A stretch of DNA of 64,000 bases from Hondaea fermentalgiana (taxonomy: Eukaryota; Sar; Bigyra; Thraustochytrida; Thraustochytriidae). The stretch spans positions 369,940-433,939 of the forward strand of contig NPFB01000005.1 in NCBI GenBank assembly GCA_014084085.1. The letters are read 5' to 3'. Below, piece after piece: positions 20,508-29,740 of the stretch (the stretch's first letter is position 1; the number at the start of each line of letters is the position of its first letter). The translations under genes were made by a program, and so were the position numbers. A model generated the notes under the pieces. The model saw only the letters and a list, made by a program, of their open reading frames with translations, searched no databases and was not told where the DNA came from.

Positions 20508-21959
20508 ATGGTGCTCGTGAGCGTGGGGTCCGAGACAGGCGCGATTGGCCAGGTGGACGTACGACGCAACGACCTCGTGGCCGAGGTGAAGGCGCGGCTG
20601 CTGGAGGAGTGCTTCCCGGCGTGCCGAGGCAGGATGGTCGCGCTCTCGTACAACGGGAGAGAGATGAAGGACGAGGATAGCGTCGGAGACTATGGCGTGC
20701 ACGATCTGACGGCAGCACGCTTCTTTCTCGCCATCCCGGCGAATCAGCCGTACGGACAGATGGACTATGTCAAGCTGTCCAAAGCGCTCGTGGAAGAGGG
20801 CCGCAAGCGGCCAGCGGCAGACTTTTTCCAGCCAGGGGACGCTTGGGAGGGTCGCTGGACGCACGGTGACGAATATCTCGAGTATCCGCCTGTGGACGTG
20901 AATAATCGGTGGTCTGTTGTCCCGCCGAGTTCGTCGCGCGAGCTCGCACATAGCCCTGCCGTGCGCGGTGTCCGTTCTGCCGCAACTGCCAATGGCGACG
21001 CAAGTCGATCCCGTCCGAACCGCCCGGCGCCCACATTACAACCATCTCAAGAACAGCAGCAGCAGCAGCAAGAGCAGCAGCGGCGGCAACAACGAGGTCA
21101 GGTGAAAGGTCATTCGCAGCATTCTCTTCCGGGCGAGATGGCCGAGGGTTCGAACACCGTCACAAAATACAGTGGGCTCTATCGCCATGTTCCAGAGCGT
21201 ATCCGTCGCGTCCACGAGGAGCGCGAGCAGAAGGAGCGCGAACATCGCTTTCGGCGAGCACGGCAGGGAACCATGGCATCGGATGATGCGACAGCAGACT
21301 CGGATTCGCAGCATGGCGGCGATGCTGCAGGACGCGCTGCGCCAGGGTCCGGATCTTCTGGCGCCTCTGCAGCAGCAGCCGCAGCAGCCGCAGCTGCCGC
21401 GGCATCGGGAAGTGGACCAGTGGGTCGCGCGTTCATGAGTCTGTATACGTGCCGCGTCGGTGGCTGTGACTTTGGCCTGATTCACAAGGCCGAAGGCAAG
21501 TGGGCAGGCATGGCCGGTTTCTTTACGTCGAACCTGGAGGCCCACCCCGCAGGAACCCATGCATGCAGCAGTCGCGTGGCTTTTCTTGCTGATCGTGGAT
21601 GCTGGGTGGAGCGACAGCGTCTTACAGGCGCATCGGGTGTCTCTTCGCACTCGACATTCTTTTACATTCCCCAGGCCGACCATCTCGCGCACGTAGACAC
21701 GGATCTGCCCGAGCTTGCGCAGATTGCGGTCATCAAGCTTCGTGAGGTTGGGGCGCACGTGCTGGTCTTGACGGCCACGCACACTGCGACGGGCCAGCCG
21801 TTGCTCTCCGAGACGATCACTTTCAGCGCAGACTTTCAATCTCGCGTGCGAACAGGCCAGCGTTTCGATATTAGCGGACAGCTCAAGGGTAGCTACATTT
21901 CCAGAGAGCGCAAGTTCATCGACGAGGACTCTGGTGCTCTCGAGCCCTACTTTGACTGA
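20508..21959 (+). CDS. Ubiquitin-like-domain protein with conserved-looking C-terminal domain of unknown function
   Basis: The 483-residue protein begins MVLVSVGSETGAIGQVDV, and residues 1-76 read like a ubiquitin-like fold (KARLLEECFPACRGRMVALS, then DYGVHDLTAARFF). Residues about 77-150 are enriched in aromatic and charged residues. The middle (about 160-300) is low complexity, with a poly-Gln run coded by CAG/CAA near 21055 and a poly-Ala run near 21365-21400. The last 175 residues form a dense globular region (LYTCRVGGCDFGLIHKAEG ... ISRERKFIDEDSGALEPYFD) that I do not recognise. ATG 20508 is chosen because the ubiquitin-like strand starts there. The frame is open upstream with arginine-rich residues that look untranslated. 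Function is unknown; a link to ubiquitin or proteasome pathways is only suggested by the N-terminal domain. Confidence 0.75.
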   Translation: MVLVSVGSETGAIGQVDVRRNDLVAEVKARLLEECFPACRGRMVALSYNGREMKDEDSVGDYGVHDLTAARFFLAIPANQPYGQMDYVKLSKALVEEGRKRPAADFFQPGDAWEGRWTHGDEYLEYPPVDVNNRWSVVPPSSSRELAHSPAVRGVRSAATANGDASRSRPNRPAPTLQPSQEQQQQQQEQQRRQQRGQVKGHSQHSLPGEMAEGSNTVTKYSGLYRHVPERIRRVHEEREQKEREHRFRRARQGTMASDDATADSDSQHGGDAAGRAAPGSGSSGASAAAAAAAAAAAASGSGPVGRAFMSLYTCRVGGCDFGLIHKAEGKWAGMAGFFTSNLEAHPAGTHACSSRVAFLADRGCWVERQRLTGASGVSSHSTFFYIPQADHLAHVDTDLPELAQIAVIKLREVGAHVLVLTATHTATGQPLLSETITFSADFQSRVRTGQRFDISGQLKGSYISRERKFIDEDSGALEPYFD

Positions 21960-22402
21960 TTCAAGGCATCTTATCTATTTTTGGCCTACCGCGCTAAATC
22001 ACGCGATCGCGATGAGGCAAATGTTCTTGTGAATGTATGGGAGCGCAACTCCCAGACTCGAATCACCCTGCTTCATGTGACGAAACGAGAATTCAATAAG
22101 GGTTCTGCTTTGATTTGGTTCGCTTAGCACGCTTGTTTCCAACAAGACGAGCGTTCTCCAAAAGGTATCCGCACGTTTCTCAGCAGTCTACTGTGTTGAA
22201 GCTGTTTGACGGTTGTCAACTTGCATACCAAATGAAAGCTTCAAAACGCGTCAGAAGTTGTAAACGTCAAATGATTTTCAAAATAAGAATTCGCAAGGTG
22301 TTCAAAACGCGTCAGAAGTTGCAATTACGAATGCAACAAAATTCAAACCCTTGCAGGGCCCGCAGCGGCGGCGTACGAGCACGCAAACCTCGACATTGGA
22401 TC
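21960..22402. other. Spacer between the ubiquitin-like gene and SPO11, with a 21-bp direct repeat
   Basis: A moderately AT-rich 443-base spacer. The SPO11 frame stays open upstream to 22115, but that part is basic, lacks family similarity and overlaps the direct repeat, so it is treated as leader. Identical 21-base copies beginning TTCAAAACGCGTCAGAAG lie at 22240-22260 and 22301-22321. Confidence 0.6.
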
Positions 22403-23740
22403 ATGGAGGCAGCCGCGGTGCGCGTCGTCACGCGACTCGAGGCCATGGAGCTCCTTCGTGCGCTGGTGGCGAGCGTGATGGCAGACGGCGTCTTGGAACT
22501 CCCAAAACAAGCGCTGCACGAAGTTGACCCGGACGGAATCGTTCGCGTGTACGCTTCGCCGGACGAGGCGACGATTGTGACCCCCGGAAGGAAGCTCGTG
22601 CAGTTCATGCGACTCGTGGACGTTGTCTACGGAGGTCTTGAGCAGCAACGCGCAGCAACGCTTCGCGATGTCTACTACCTTTTAAAAGGATCACGAAGCG
22701 GGTTTTCGAGCTACGAGGCCTGCGCCAAGGCCGTGCAACAGTTGTCGTGGCGCCTTGGGGTACCACGCTTTGTGCTCGGGATCGTGGCGCACAGCAAGGG
22801 AATTGTACTTGGCCCCGTGGTGATTTCGACACTTCAGAGCCATGGACTTGGATCGGAGGCAAAGTACATGACCGAGTCTGCATGGAACGCCAGCATCCTT
22901 GTGCGGCACCACGTCCTTGTTCCAGGTCAGACTTCAATCGCCGCGCTTCCGCACATGGCCGAGCCAAGATTGGTGCTGGTGGTGGAGAAGGCGGCAGTGT
23001 TTCATCAGCTGGAGCAAGCAGGCCTCCACCGTCGATTCCATTGCGTGATCTTGACGGGTCGCGGGATGCCTTGTCTGGCAACGCGTGCCTTTCTCAAATG
23101 TCTCTCGCTGCAATTCCCGGCGGCCCCAATTTTAGCGCTCGTGGACTGGAACCCCTTTGGTCTCGGCATTGCCCTCGCGTACGCGCACGGGAGTCTCTCC
23201 GAGGCCGAGAGCTACCTTTGGGCGGTGCCTCGAGTCCGTCTGGTGGGTCTCTCGGGTCTCGACGTGGAGCGCATGACGACCTCGTCCCTGGATGCCGCGG
23301 GCCAGCCGCTGACGGCGGCAGATCTCGCTCGCGCCGAGGGTCTCCTCGACCTGCACGCCTCCTCGGACGTGGCCGACGTCCCCAGGGAGCTCGGGCTCAT
23401 GCGTCAGCGCGGGCTCAAGCTCGAGCTCGAGGCTGTGCAGATGAGCGAGGGCCGCTACAAGGCGGGGCTCCTCGCCGACGACTGGCTCCCGCGCAAGCTG
23501 GAGGCGGCCCTCGCCCTCGCCCCTTGGCCGTCGCCTTCGCCCTGGCCGCCAGGATTCCCAGGGCCCTCGCCCGCGGCAGCAGCACCGCCCGCGCGCGAAA
23601 GCCGGCGCGGCCTCGAAGACAGCGGCCTCGCTGACAGCCCTCGGTCGGCCAGCGGCGCTGCGAGAGCCCAGCGCGGGTCACGGCCAACCACAGCTGCGGC
23701 CCACAGGTCCGTTGGAGCTTGCCGCCTCGCGCGTAGTTAG
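22403..23740 (+). CDS. SPO11: SPO11 / topoisomerase VI subunit A-like protein
   Basis: The 445-residue protein has the two TopVIA modules. In the winged-helix part, TLRDVYYLLKG carries the catalytic tyrosine pair (Y91/Y92), the residue that cleaves DNA in this family. The TOPRIM part shows E195 in LVLVVEKAAVF, the ILTGRGMPCLATR turn, and LVDWNPFG with D248 and N250. The usual DxD motif is therefore DxN, so the third metal-site position is Asn. Role by family: formation of meiotic double-strand breaks, implying a sexual cycle. The C-terminal 75 residues are a Pro/Ala/Arg-rich tail with no similarity. ATG 22403 is preferred; upstream in-frame starts to 22115 would add 96 basic residues. No TopVIB-like partner is in the window. 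Confidence 0.88.
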   Translation: MEAAAVRVVTRLEAMELLRALVASVMADGVLELPKQALHEVDPDGIVRVYASPDEATIVTPGRKLVQFMRLVDVVYGGLEQQRAATLRDVYYLLKGSRSGFSSYEACAKAVQQLSWRLGVPRFVLGIVAHSKGIVLGPVVISTLQSHGLGSEAKYMTESAWNASILVRHHVLVPGQTSIAALPHMAEPRLVLVVEKAAVFHQLEQAGLHRRFHCVILTGRGMPCLATRAFLKCLSLQFPAAPILALVDWNPFGLGIALAYAHGSLSEAESYLWAVPRVRLVGLSGLDVERMTTSSLDAAGQPLTAADLARAEGLLDLHASSDVADVPRELGLMRQRGLKLELEAVQMSEGRYKAGLLADDWLPRKLEAALALAPWPSPSPWPPGFPGPSPAAAAPPARESRRGLEDSGLADSPRSASGAARAQRGSRPTTAAAHRSVGACRLARS

Positions 23741-24602
23741 TGCCTGCGCCGCGGGGCAGAACTTGAACGAGACCTGGGGCCCGGACTCTGATTGATCGAT
23801 CGATCGATCGATCGATCGATCCGCGACGTCGATCAATCGCCTCGACGCTTTGGCTTGCTCGATCGTCCGCTTGCCTGGCTTTGGCGGCGCGGAGGAGCGA
23901 GCGGGCAGACACGCAGGCCTCCGCAGGCAGACGGGCAGACGGGCAGAGAGAGAGAGAGAGAGAGAGGCAGGAGGGGCGAGGGCCGCGGGAGGCGTGTGCT
24001 GCGATCGTCGGCCAGGACAGCCAGCCAGCTTGCCACCGAGCCTGGCGTGGTGTCGGTCGGCGAGGACATCGAGTTTTTAGCCAGGCTCGCGCGGGACCGC
24101 CACGCCGACCGGCCTGCTGCCTCCCCTCCTTGCCTGTTTACTTGCTTGCTGGCTGGGTGGCTAGCTGGCTTGCCTCGCGGCGCGGACGTGCGTTCAGACG
24201 GCTCAGAAATCAAAAGCGAGCAACCGAGTGCATTGATAGTGAGTGAGTGCAGCAGTGCAGGCAGGCAGCAGCGCCTATTGTTAGCACCGGTGTGTTTGAG
24301 GAGACAGCTGGCTTCTCTTGCCTACCTTGTTAGTATTCAACGTTGTACGACTCTGCTCTCTGCTTGGTTTGGCAGGTTGGGTGATCAATCTAAACTCCCT
24401 AAGCGAGCTCGTGTGGCCGGGGCAGACGCGGCAAGCACGGCGGCACCAACCTCGAAATCAACGTGACGAGCGAGGGCAAACTGACGACGACGGAGAAGGA
24501 GGGCGAGGCCGGGTGATTGTTGCTCGGGTGATTGATAGACTGTGAAGCGGATCAGAGTGGAGACCGCACCAAACAGGCAGAGCCAGAAGAAAAGGTCTTG
24601 GC
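23741..24602. other. Microsatellite-rich intergenic region
   Basis: An 862-base spacer with (ATCG)n at about 23793-23821, (AG)n at about 23945-23967 and several GGCAG/GGCT-type short repeats. No open frame has a recognisable domain. It should contain the promoter of the following coiled-coil gene. Confidence 0.6.
23793..23821. repeat. (ATCG)n tetranucleotide array
   Basis: About seven self-complementary GATC/ATCG units lie just after the SPO11 stop. A similar shorter GATCGATC array occurs near 50575-50600. Confidence 0.9.
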
Positions 24603-25475
24603 ATGACGTCGACGGTGACAGAGTCGAAGGAGGCCATGGAGGCGGACGAAAGCAAGATGGAGGTGGACTTCGGCAAGACAAGCTTTGCGCATGTGCAAGC
24701 GCCTGAACACCTTGTGAGCTTTAGCAACGAATTCGACAAGGTGCGGCGCTCGCTGCAACACAGTCTGGAAAGAGAACATTCGTACTTGCAGCGCATCAAG
24801 GAGCTCAAGGCGCGACTGAGCGAGACGAACAAACAACTGAAAACACGCACAGCGGTGGCAGAGTCGCTGGAGCGTCAAGTCAAGCGTCTCGACGAGGAGC
24901 GCTGTCGCGCGGTGCGGTCCGAGACTTTTGCGCTCGAGCGCGAGGACAACACGCGCCGGATCATGCTCTCGCTCAAACAGCAAGTTGCCAATCTCGAGTC
25001 GCGCATCCATCATCTCGGTGGCCAGAGCAACACGCAAGCGCTAGCAGCAGCGCGTCAGCGATTCGACGAGAATGCTGAAAAGCGCGCAGAAGAGCTTCTC
25101 TTTAAGCGCACAAGGCAACACGTGGGTCCAGGGTCACCATTTGATCAGTGGAAGCGTGTCTACGAGCAATGGACGCCGAGTGCGCCGGGAGACGAAGCGG
25201 CCGAAGCGGCTCGTCTGCGTGCCGCACCTTCGGCTCCGCGAGTCGCTTTTGATCTCTATGCGGCAACGAATCCCGGCCGCCCTCATGCTCATGAGCTGAC
25301 GCTTGCAAATGGACGTTCTAATAATGTGGAAGCTGGAGATGGCGGCGGCCTCACGCTCGAGCCTGCGCCGGAGACGCCCATGCAGCTTGCGCAGGCTGCG
25401 GCTTTAAAACGTCAGACCTCGCCTCGCGCACGGAGACGGCCTTCGCGCCACCGTCCGCAAGCCGAGACTGCTTGA
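24603..25475 (+). CDS. Coiled-coil protein of unknown function
   Basis: The 290-residue protein starts MTSTVTESKEAMEADESK. Residues about 35-145 form a long heptad-rich helix (FDKVRRSLQHSLEREHSYLQ, then LERQVKRLDEERCR and LKQQVANLESRIHHLGG). A basic helix follows (RQRFDENAEKRAEELLFKR), then a Pro/Ala-rich, probably disordered C-terminal half ending in an Arg-rich tail. I do not recognise the family. It is probably a structural or adaptor protein. It is supported as a gene by its clean start and by amino-acid composition clearly unlike the surrounding low-complexity frames. Confidence 0.65.
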   Translation: MTSTVTESKEAMEADESKMEVDFGKTSFAHVQAPEHLVSFSNEFDKVRRSLQHSLEREHSYLQRIKELKARLSETNKQLKTRTAVAESLERQVKRLDEERCRAVRSETFALEREDNTRRIMLSLKQQVANLESRIHHLGGQSNTQALAAARQRFDENAEKRAEELLFKRTRQHVGPGSPFDQWKRVYEQWTPSAPGDEAAEAARLRAAPSAPRVAFDLYAATNPGRPHAHELTLANGRSNNVEAGDGGGLTLEPAPETPMQLAQAAALKRQTSPRARRRPSRHRPQAETA

Positions 25476-26106
25476 GCTATCTACAGTAGTCACCCAGCGA
25501 GGGAAGCCCTTTGGTTGTATACGTATTACGTATCTCTTTCGGTCACCACGTTCGAAATCGGCCCGATCGATCCTGGGTGGGGCATTCATTGGCTGTCTGC
25601 GCTTTCTTCTGCAGCGCAGTACTACTACATCCTTCCGGTCAGCGCGCGTGCCTGCAGCTGCGTGCCTGCCTGCACCGCATTCGTTGTAGTACTGCTGATC
25701 GACCGACCAAAAGACAGACCCTTGAGGTCCTACGCGGCCACGGCTAGCTTGGCAAGAGCCAGCCTGGGAGAACGCTTTGGCGCGCGCAGACGAGACGTAG
25801 TACGCGCAAGAGGACACGCGCGCGCGCGCGCGCAGCGAGCGCTCGTGCAGTCTCCAAAGACTGCGTCTTCTCTGTGTGTATCTGTCTGTCGCGGGCGGAT
25901 CCGACCTAGATTGCGCGACCAGAGCGGAGTGAACGTTCAAGCCAGGCCAGCTAGATTTGGCTGAGGGCCGCCAACTTGGCTACGCAACACTATCGCTGTC
26001 GCCCCTGCTGTTGTTATTGTTGCTGTTGCTGCTGTTGCTGCTGCCGCTGCTGCTACTGCTTGCGCTGTTGCAGGCCGCCGCCGCTGCCGCCGCTGCGTAG
26101 TTCACC
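25476..26106. other. Intergenic region with (CG)n and CTG-type repeats upstream of the BAR gene
   Basis: A 631-base spacer. An alternating CG tract lies at about 25814-25836. A degenerate (TGT/TGC)n array at about 25998-26095 runs almost to the BAR start codon, so the 5' leader of that mRNA is likely CUG-repeat-like. No gene seen. Confidence 0.6.
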
Positions 26107-27306
26107 ATGCACGCTTTCAGTAGTCGGCGTCGCAGCGTGTCCAAGTCGAGCGGGCTTTCCACGTCGCCCTCGTCGCCTGGACCAGCAAGAAAATCAGTGC
26201 TGACGGGCCACACGCAAGTCGATATCGCGTTGCAGCGACACGCCGAAGTGGAGGCGCAAGCACGTCATGTGTCGCGCACTGTGCACTCATTTCTGGGGCA
26301 TATTCGCGAACAGGCGGAAGCGTCGGCGCACGTAACTCAGTCTTTGCGCGCGTATTACGCTGGATCCGCCGGCGAGGCGAAAATTCGAGCATTCGAGGCC
26401 GCGCATAATGAGGTCGACAAGCGTCTCCCCGACGCTCTTTTAGGAGTGGCTCAAGAACACATTGTAAAACCACTGGACGCCTACATGAACGAGCTCACCG
26501 ACGTGCAAGTGGAGATCAAGACCTTTCACGACCGCCAGGGCAAGTTCGAGCACTACGAGAAGAAAATGTACAAACTCGAGGAAGAGCACAACAAGAGAAA
26601 TCACGATGGAAAGGTGGACAAGCCAAAGCAGATTGAGAAGCTCACGCGCAATCGCAAAAAGCTGGAGGACGCACGAGCTGCGCGCGACGAGATGATCAGC
26701 TCGCTCGTGAGCAAGCTCAATTACATTTATGAGTCGCGAATCGCCACAATGGACCCAATCTTGCGGTCTCTCTTTCAGTTCCAGCAAGAATTTTACAAAA
26801 AGTGCGGTGAAGCCTTGCAAATCGAGCTCCCTGAAAATACGGCGGCAAGTGCAACGGAGGCTGCTGCAAACACTACGCGGCCCATGTCGATGCGCCCACA
26901 GCCAGTGCAGGCGACGACTTCGGTCTTTGATGAATTTGGAAATCGACGCTCTGTGGGGAGCGAGCCCACTTCGGCCGGCTCGTACATGTCGTCGCCGCCG
27001 TCATCTTCAGCTGGCTCGCAGGGATATGCTCAAACGGCCCCTCTTTCGCCGCCAACAAACTCGGGACCACAACAGCCTCCTCGGCACATTGCGTCTCTGG
27101 GCTCAAGCTCGCAGGCCTCGGCATCGGGCTCGGTGCGGTCGATGCCTGCTCGTCCAGCATCGATGCGCCCGCCCCCTCCCCGAGGGCCGCCCCCGACACA
27201 AGCGCGTCACAGCGTTCCTGCGAACGGCACGGCGAACGGGACCGGCACCTCAAACGAGGACAACAAAACGGAAGAGGAGCTCGTTGACAAATGGTTTGCT
27301 GTTTGA
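26107..27306 (+). CDS. BAR-domain membrane-curvature protein
   Basis: The 399-residue protein has a serine-rich start followed by a BAR domain at about residues 35-245. Features include heptad helices, KPLDAYMNELTDVQVEIKTF, FEHYEKKMYKLEEEHNKRNH, DKPKQIEKLTRNRKKLEDAR, and the amphiphysin-type end MDPILRSLFQFQQEFYKKC. The C-terminal 150 residues are Ser/Pro-rich and probably disordered (RPPPPRGPPPTQ), ending NKTEEELVDKWFAV. By family it dimerises and binds or bends membranes in endocytosis or actin-linked trafficking, consistent with the nearby Rac and myosin I. No SH3 domain is seen. The last ~70 codons plus the 3' flank are duplicated immediately downstream. Confidence 0.85.
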   Translation: MHAFSSRRRSVSKSSGLSTSPSSPGPARKSVLTGHTQVDIALQRHAEVEAQARHVSRTVHSFLGHIREQAEASAHVTQSLRAYYAGSAGEAKIRAFEAAHNEVDKRLPDALLGVAQEHIVKPLDAYMNELTDVQVEIKTFHDRQGKFEHYEKKMYKLEEEHNKRNHDGKVDKPKQIEKLTRNRKKLEDARAARDEMISSLVSKLNYIYESRIATMDPILRSLFQFQQEFYKKCGEALQIELPENTAASATEAAANTTRPMSMRPQPVQATTSVFDEFGNRRSVGSEPTSAGSYMSSPPSSSAGSQGYAQTAPLSPPTNSGPQQPPRHIASLGSSSQASASGSVRSMPARPASMRPPPPRGPPPTQARHSVPANGTANGTGTSNEDNKTEEELVDKWFAV

Positions 27307-27681
27307 GAGTGCTCGTGGCGAAGTTCACGGGCCAACCAATCGATGACAGTTTTGGAATTCCAAGAACAAGATTACTTGTTTTCTTTCTCCTCTGGTCTCA
27401 ACCTCGCAAGCTTCGGCATCGGGCTCGATGCGGTCGATGCCTGTTCGTCCAGCATCGATGCGCCCGCCCCAACCCCGAGGGCCGCCCCCGACGCAAGCGC
27501 GTCACAGCGTTCCTTCGAACGGTACCGGCAACTCAAAGGAGGGCAACAAAACGGAAGAGGAGCTCGTTGCCAAATTGGTTTTCTGTTTGAAAGTTCCCGT
27601 CGCAAAGTTTACGGGCCAATCGATGGATGACAGCTTTGGAACCCCCAAAACAATCTTACTTTTTTTTCTTTATCCTTGCTC
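27096..27681 (+). repeat. Head-to-tail tandem duplication of the BAR gene 3' end
   Basis: Two abutting units, about 27096-27390 and 27391-27681, align along nearly their whole length (about 295 bases offset, roughly 80% identical by eye) with small indels. Each contains the Pro-rich tail (RPASMRPP...RGPPPTQARHSV), the NKTEEELV segment and about 80 bases beyond the first copy's stop. Confidence 0.9.
27391..27681 (+). pseudogene. Decayed second copy of the BAR protein C-terminal tail
   Basis: The copy keeps the tail frame (MRSMPVRPASMRPPQPRG onward to NKTEEELVAK). A single-base insertion at the position matching the first copy's DKWFAV shifts the frame, so the original stop is lost and translation would read on into the antisense of malate dehydrogenase. 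It has no own start or BAR domain. It is either a dead duplication or an alternative 3' end reachable only by splicing or readthrough. Confidence 0.7.
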
Positions 27682-27834
27682 TCTACGATCTCGATCCGAA
27701 GCAATTCTGGACTTTGACCTAAGCAAGCAACGTTTTGCAGTGATCTCAACAGGATTTCTTCACTGGCCGATATCTTTCTCTCTTGATTGTCGAGTGGGAA
27801 ATTGTAAAAAAAGTAGAGAAGTTATGGGTAGAAT

Positions 27835-29160
27835 TTACTGGTTCTTGACAAAGTCAATGCCCTTGTTGACCTGCTTGGTGAGGTCGCCAATCATCTCGTC
27901 GAACTTGGCCTTCTCGAAGTCGCTGAGCGCGGGGATCTCGCCGATCTTCTCAACGCCGTTGGGGCCGAGCTCGCAGGGGGTGGAGAAGAACTTGCAGCCC
28001 TTGTCCTCGGCAACGTGGGACTCGACGAAGGCGCACTCGGTGATGCCCTTCTCGCCGGCGGCGGCCTTGAGGAGGCTCTCGGTGAAGCGAGCGGCGGCGT
28101 AAGCCATGGAGAGGGTGGCGGAGCCAGCGCCCTCCTTGGCCTGGACGACCTCGTCACCGCCAAAGGCGATGCGGTGGCTGAGGCGCTCGATCTGCTCATC
28201 GGTAAAGTTGGCGCCCTCGATGTGGGAGAGGAGGGGCAGGATGGTGATGCCGGCGTGGCCGCCAATGACGGGCACGTTGATGTCCTTCATGGAGCGGCCG
28301 AGCTCGTTGCCGACGAAGCAGTTGGAGCGGACCACATCGAGGGTGGTGACACCCATGACCTTGCGCTTGTCGTAGACGCCGTGGGCCTTGAGGGTCTCGG
28401 CCATGATGGGGACGGTCGAGTTGACGGGGTTGCTGATGATGAGCACAAAGGCGTTGGGGCAGGCCTCGGCGATGGTCTTACCGATGCTCTGCACGATGCT
28501 GGCGTTGGTGTTGAAGAGGTCATCGCGGCTCATGCCGGGCTTGCGGGGCACGCCAGCGGGGATGACGACGGCGTCGCAGCCGGCGAGCACCTCCTTCATG
28601 GCATCGGGGCCGTCACCGCCGGTCACGAGGCCCTCCGTGTCGATGTGGCCGAGGTCAGCGGCCACGCCCTTGGAGCCAACCTGTGATCGCGATCGTTGTC
28701 ATCATCGTTCGTGGGACCCCTATCTCGTCAGTCTTCTTCTTCTTCTATCATCTCTCTCTTTCTCTCTCCTCGGCACAAAACCACCCATCATTCCCTTTCA
28801 TTCATTCATCCATCCATGCATCCATCCACCTGCGCTCTCTCTCCCTGTGCATCCGCGCCTTCCTTCCTCCCTTGCTTCCATCCATCTCCTTTCCTTTCCC
28901 TTCGTTTCCATGAGCCGGCATTCGCGGTCCTGCGCTCGCGGCCGCCGCCTCCTGCAGGAGGGAAGACCCGCGCAAACGAACGGGAAAGCGCTTTCGCCTG
29001 CGCCTGTCTTGCTTTCCCGCCGCTCTCGCACGCACGCGCGCGCGATCGCAGGCTGGCAGGCACGCAGGCAGGTCCACGTTCGCGGGCGGGCAGGAAACGT
29101 GCGGCGAGGAAGAGGCCAGCAGGATCGCGCGGATAGAAGGAAGAGCAGCGAGAAAGAAGC

Positions 29161-29195
<35 letters not shown>

Positions 29196-29522
29196 GGCGG
29201 CCGCGAAGAAGGAGGCGAAAGATCCTCGCTCGCGCGCGCTCTCGCCCGCCCTCCCCGTCCCGCCCGGCGGCGAGCTCTGCGCGGACGCGGCCCGTCTCGA
29301 GCTCGTCTACTCTGGTCCCGGGGCCCGCGGTACGGGCGCACTTACGACGTCGCTGAGGCGAAGGTCGCCGACGTAGGGGCTCTGCTTGAGCAGCAGGCTG
29401 AGCGGCGCGCCGATGCCGCCAGAGGCGCCGACGACGCCGACGGTGGCGGCCTTGGTGCTCATGGCGCGCGCGGCGCCGGCGGCGCTGGCGAGCCCGCGCG
29501 CGGCCTTCATGGAGGCGAGCAT
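27835..29522 (-). CDS. MDH2: Malate dehydrogenase, mitochondrial (two exons)
   Basis: Exon 1 (29346-29522) and exon 2 (27835-28680) give a 340-residue NAD-dependent malate dehydrogenase. The first ~20 residues (MLASMKAARGLASAAGAARA) are Arg/Ala/Ser-rich with no acidic residue, a plausible mitochondrial presequence. VGVVGASGGIGAPLSLLL is the nucleotide-binding loop. Substrate and catalytic residues lie in GVPRKPGMSRDDLF (mobile-loop arginines), ISNPVNS, and GGHAGITILPLLS with the active-site His. Catalyses malate to oxaloacetate in the TCA cycle. The splice joins RLSDV to VGSKGVAADLGHI, matching the family. An upstream in-frame ATG at 29666 would add a Gln-rich leader and is not preferred. It converges on the BAR gene. 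Confidence 0.95.
28681..29345 (-). other. Spliceosomal intron of malate dehydrogenase
   Basis: A 665-base phase-0 intron with donor GTAAGTGCG (sense) at 29345 and acceptor ATCACAG ending at 28681. The sense strand is strongly pyrimidine-rich, including a (TTTC)n tract matching (GAAA)n at 29161-29194 on the + strand. Open frames inside it are composition artefacts. Confidence 0.9.
29161..29194. repeat. (GAAA)n array inside the malate dehydrogenase intron
   Basis: About eight GAAA units on the + strand; the gene's sense strand therefore carries (TTTC)n, part of a long polypyrimidine stretch. Confidence 0.9.
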
Positions 29523-29722
29523 CTTCTCTGCGTCTGCGTCTGCGTCTCCTGTCTGCGTCTGCTGCTGCTGCTGTCTTTGCTGCGCTTGAGTTCCGGATAT
29601 GCTGCCGCCAATCCACTCCGCTCCCTCCACGCCAAGGCACGCAGCGCAGAGAGAGAGGGGCTGCAAGTGCGCCGCGCCGCGCGCAAGTCGGGAATGCCGC
29701 CGCGCAAAGGGAACATTGGCCG

Positions 29723-29740
29723 CCGCAAGTGCACTATGGC
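29723..29740 (-). promoter_or_regulatory. Candidate upstream element of MDH shared with PRODH
   Basis: CCGCAAGTGCACTATGGC on the + strand, about 200 bases upstream of the MDH start codon. The PRODH upstream region carries the same 18-mer with one change (63595-63612). Further GCAAGT cores occur at about 29664 and 29682. Function is inferred only from recurrence. Confidence 0.4.

Noticed and set aside
22115..22402. An N-terminal extension of SPO11 by 96 residues
   Set aside because: Residues are basic and unlike the family, and the segment contains the 21-bp DNA repeat. ATG 22403 gives a family-like start.
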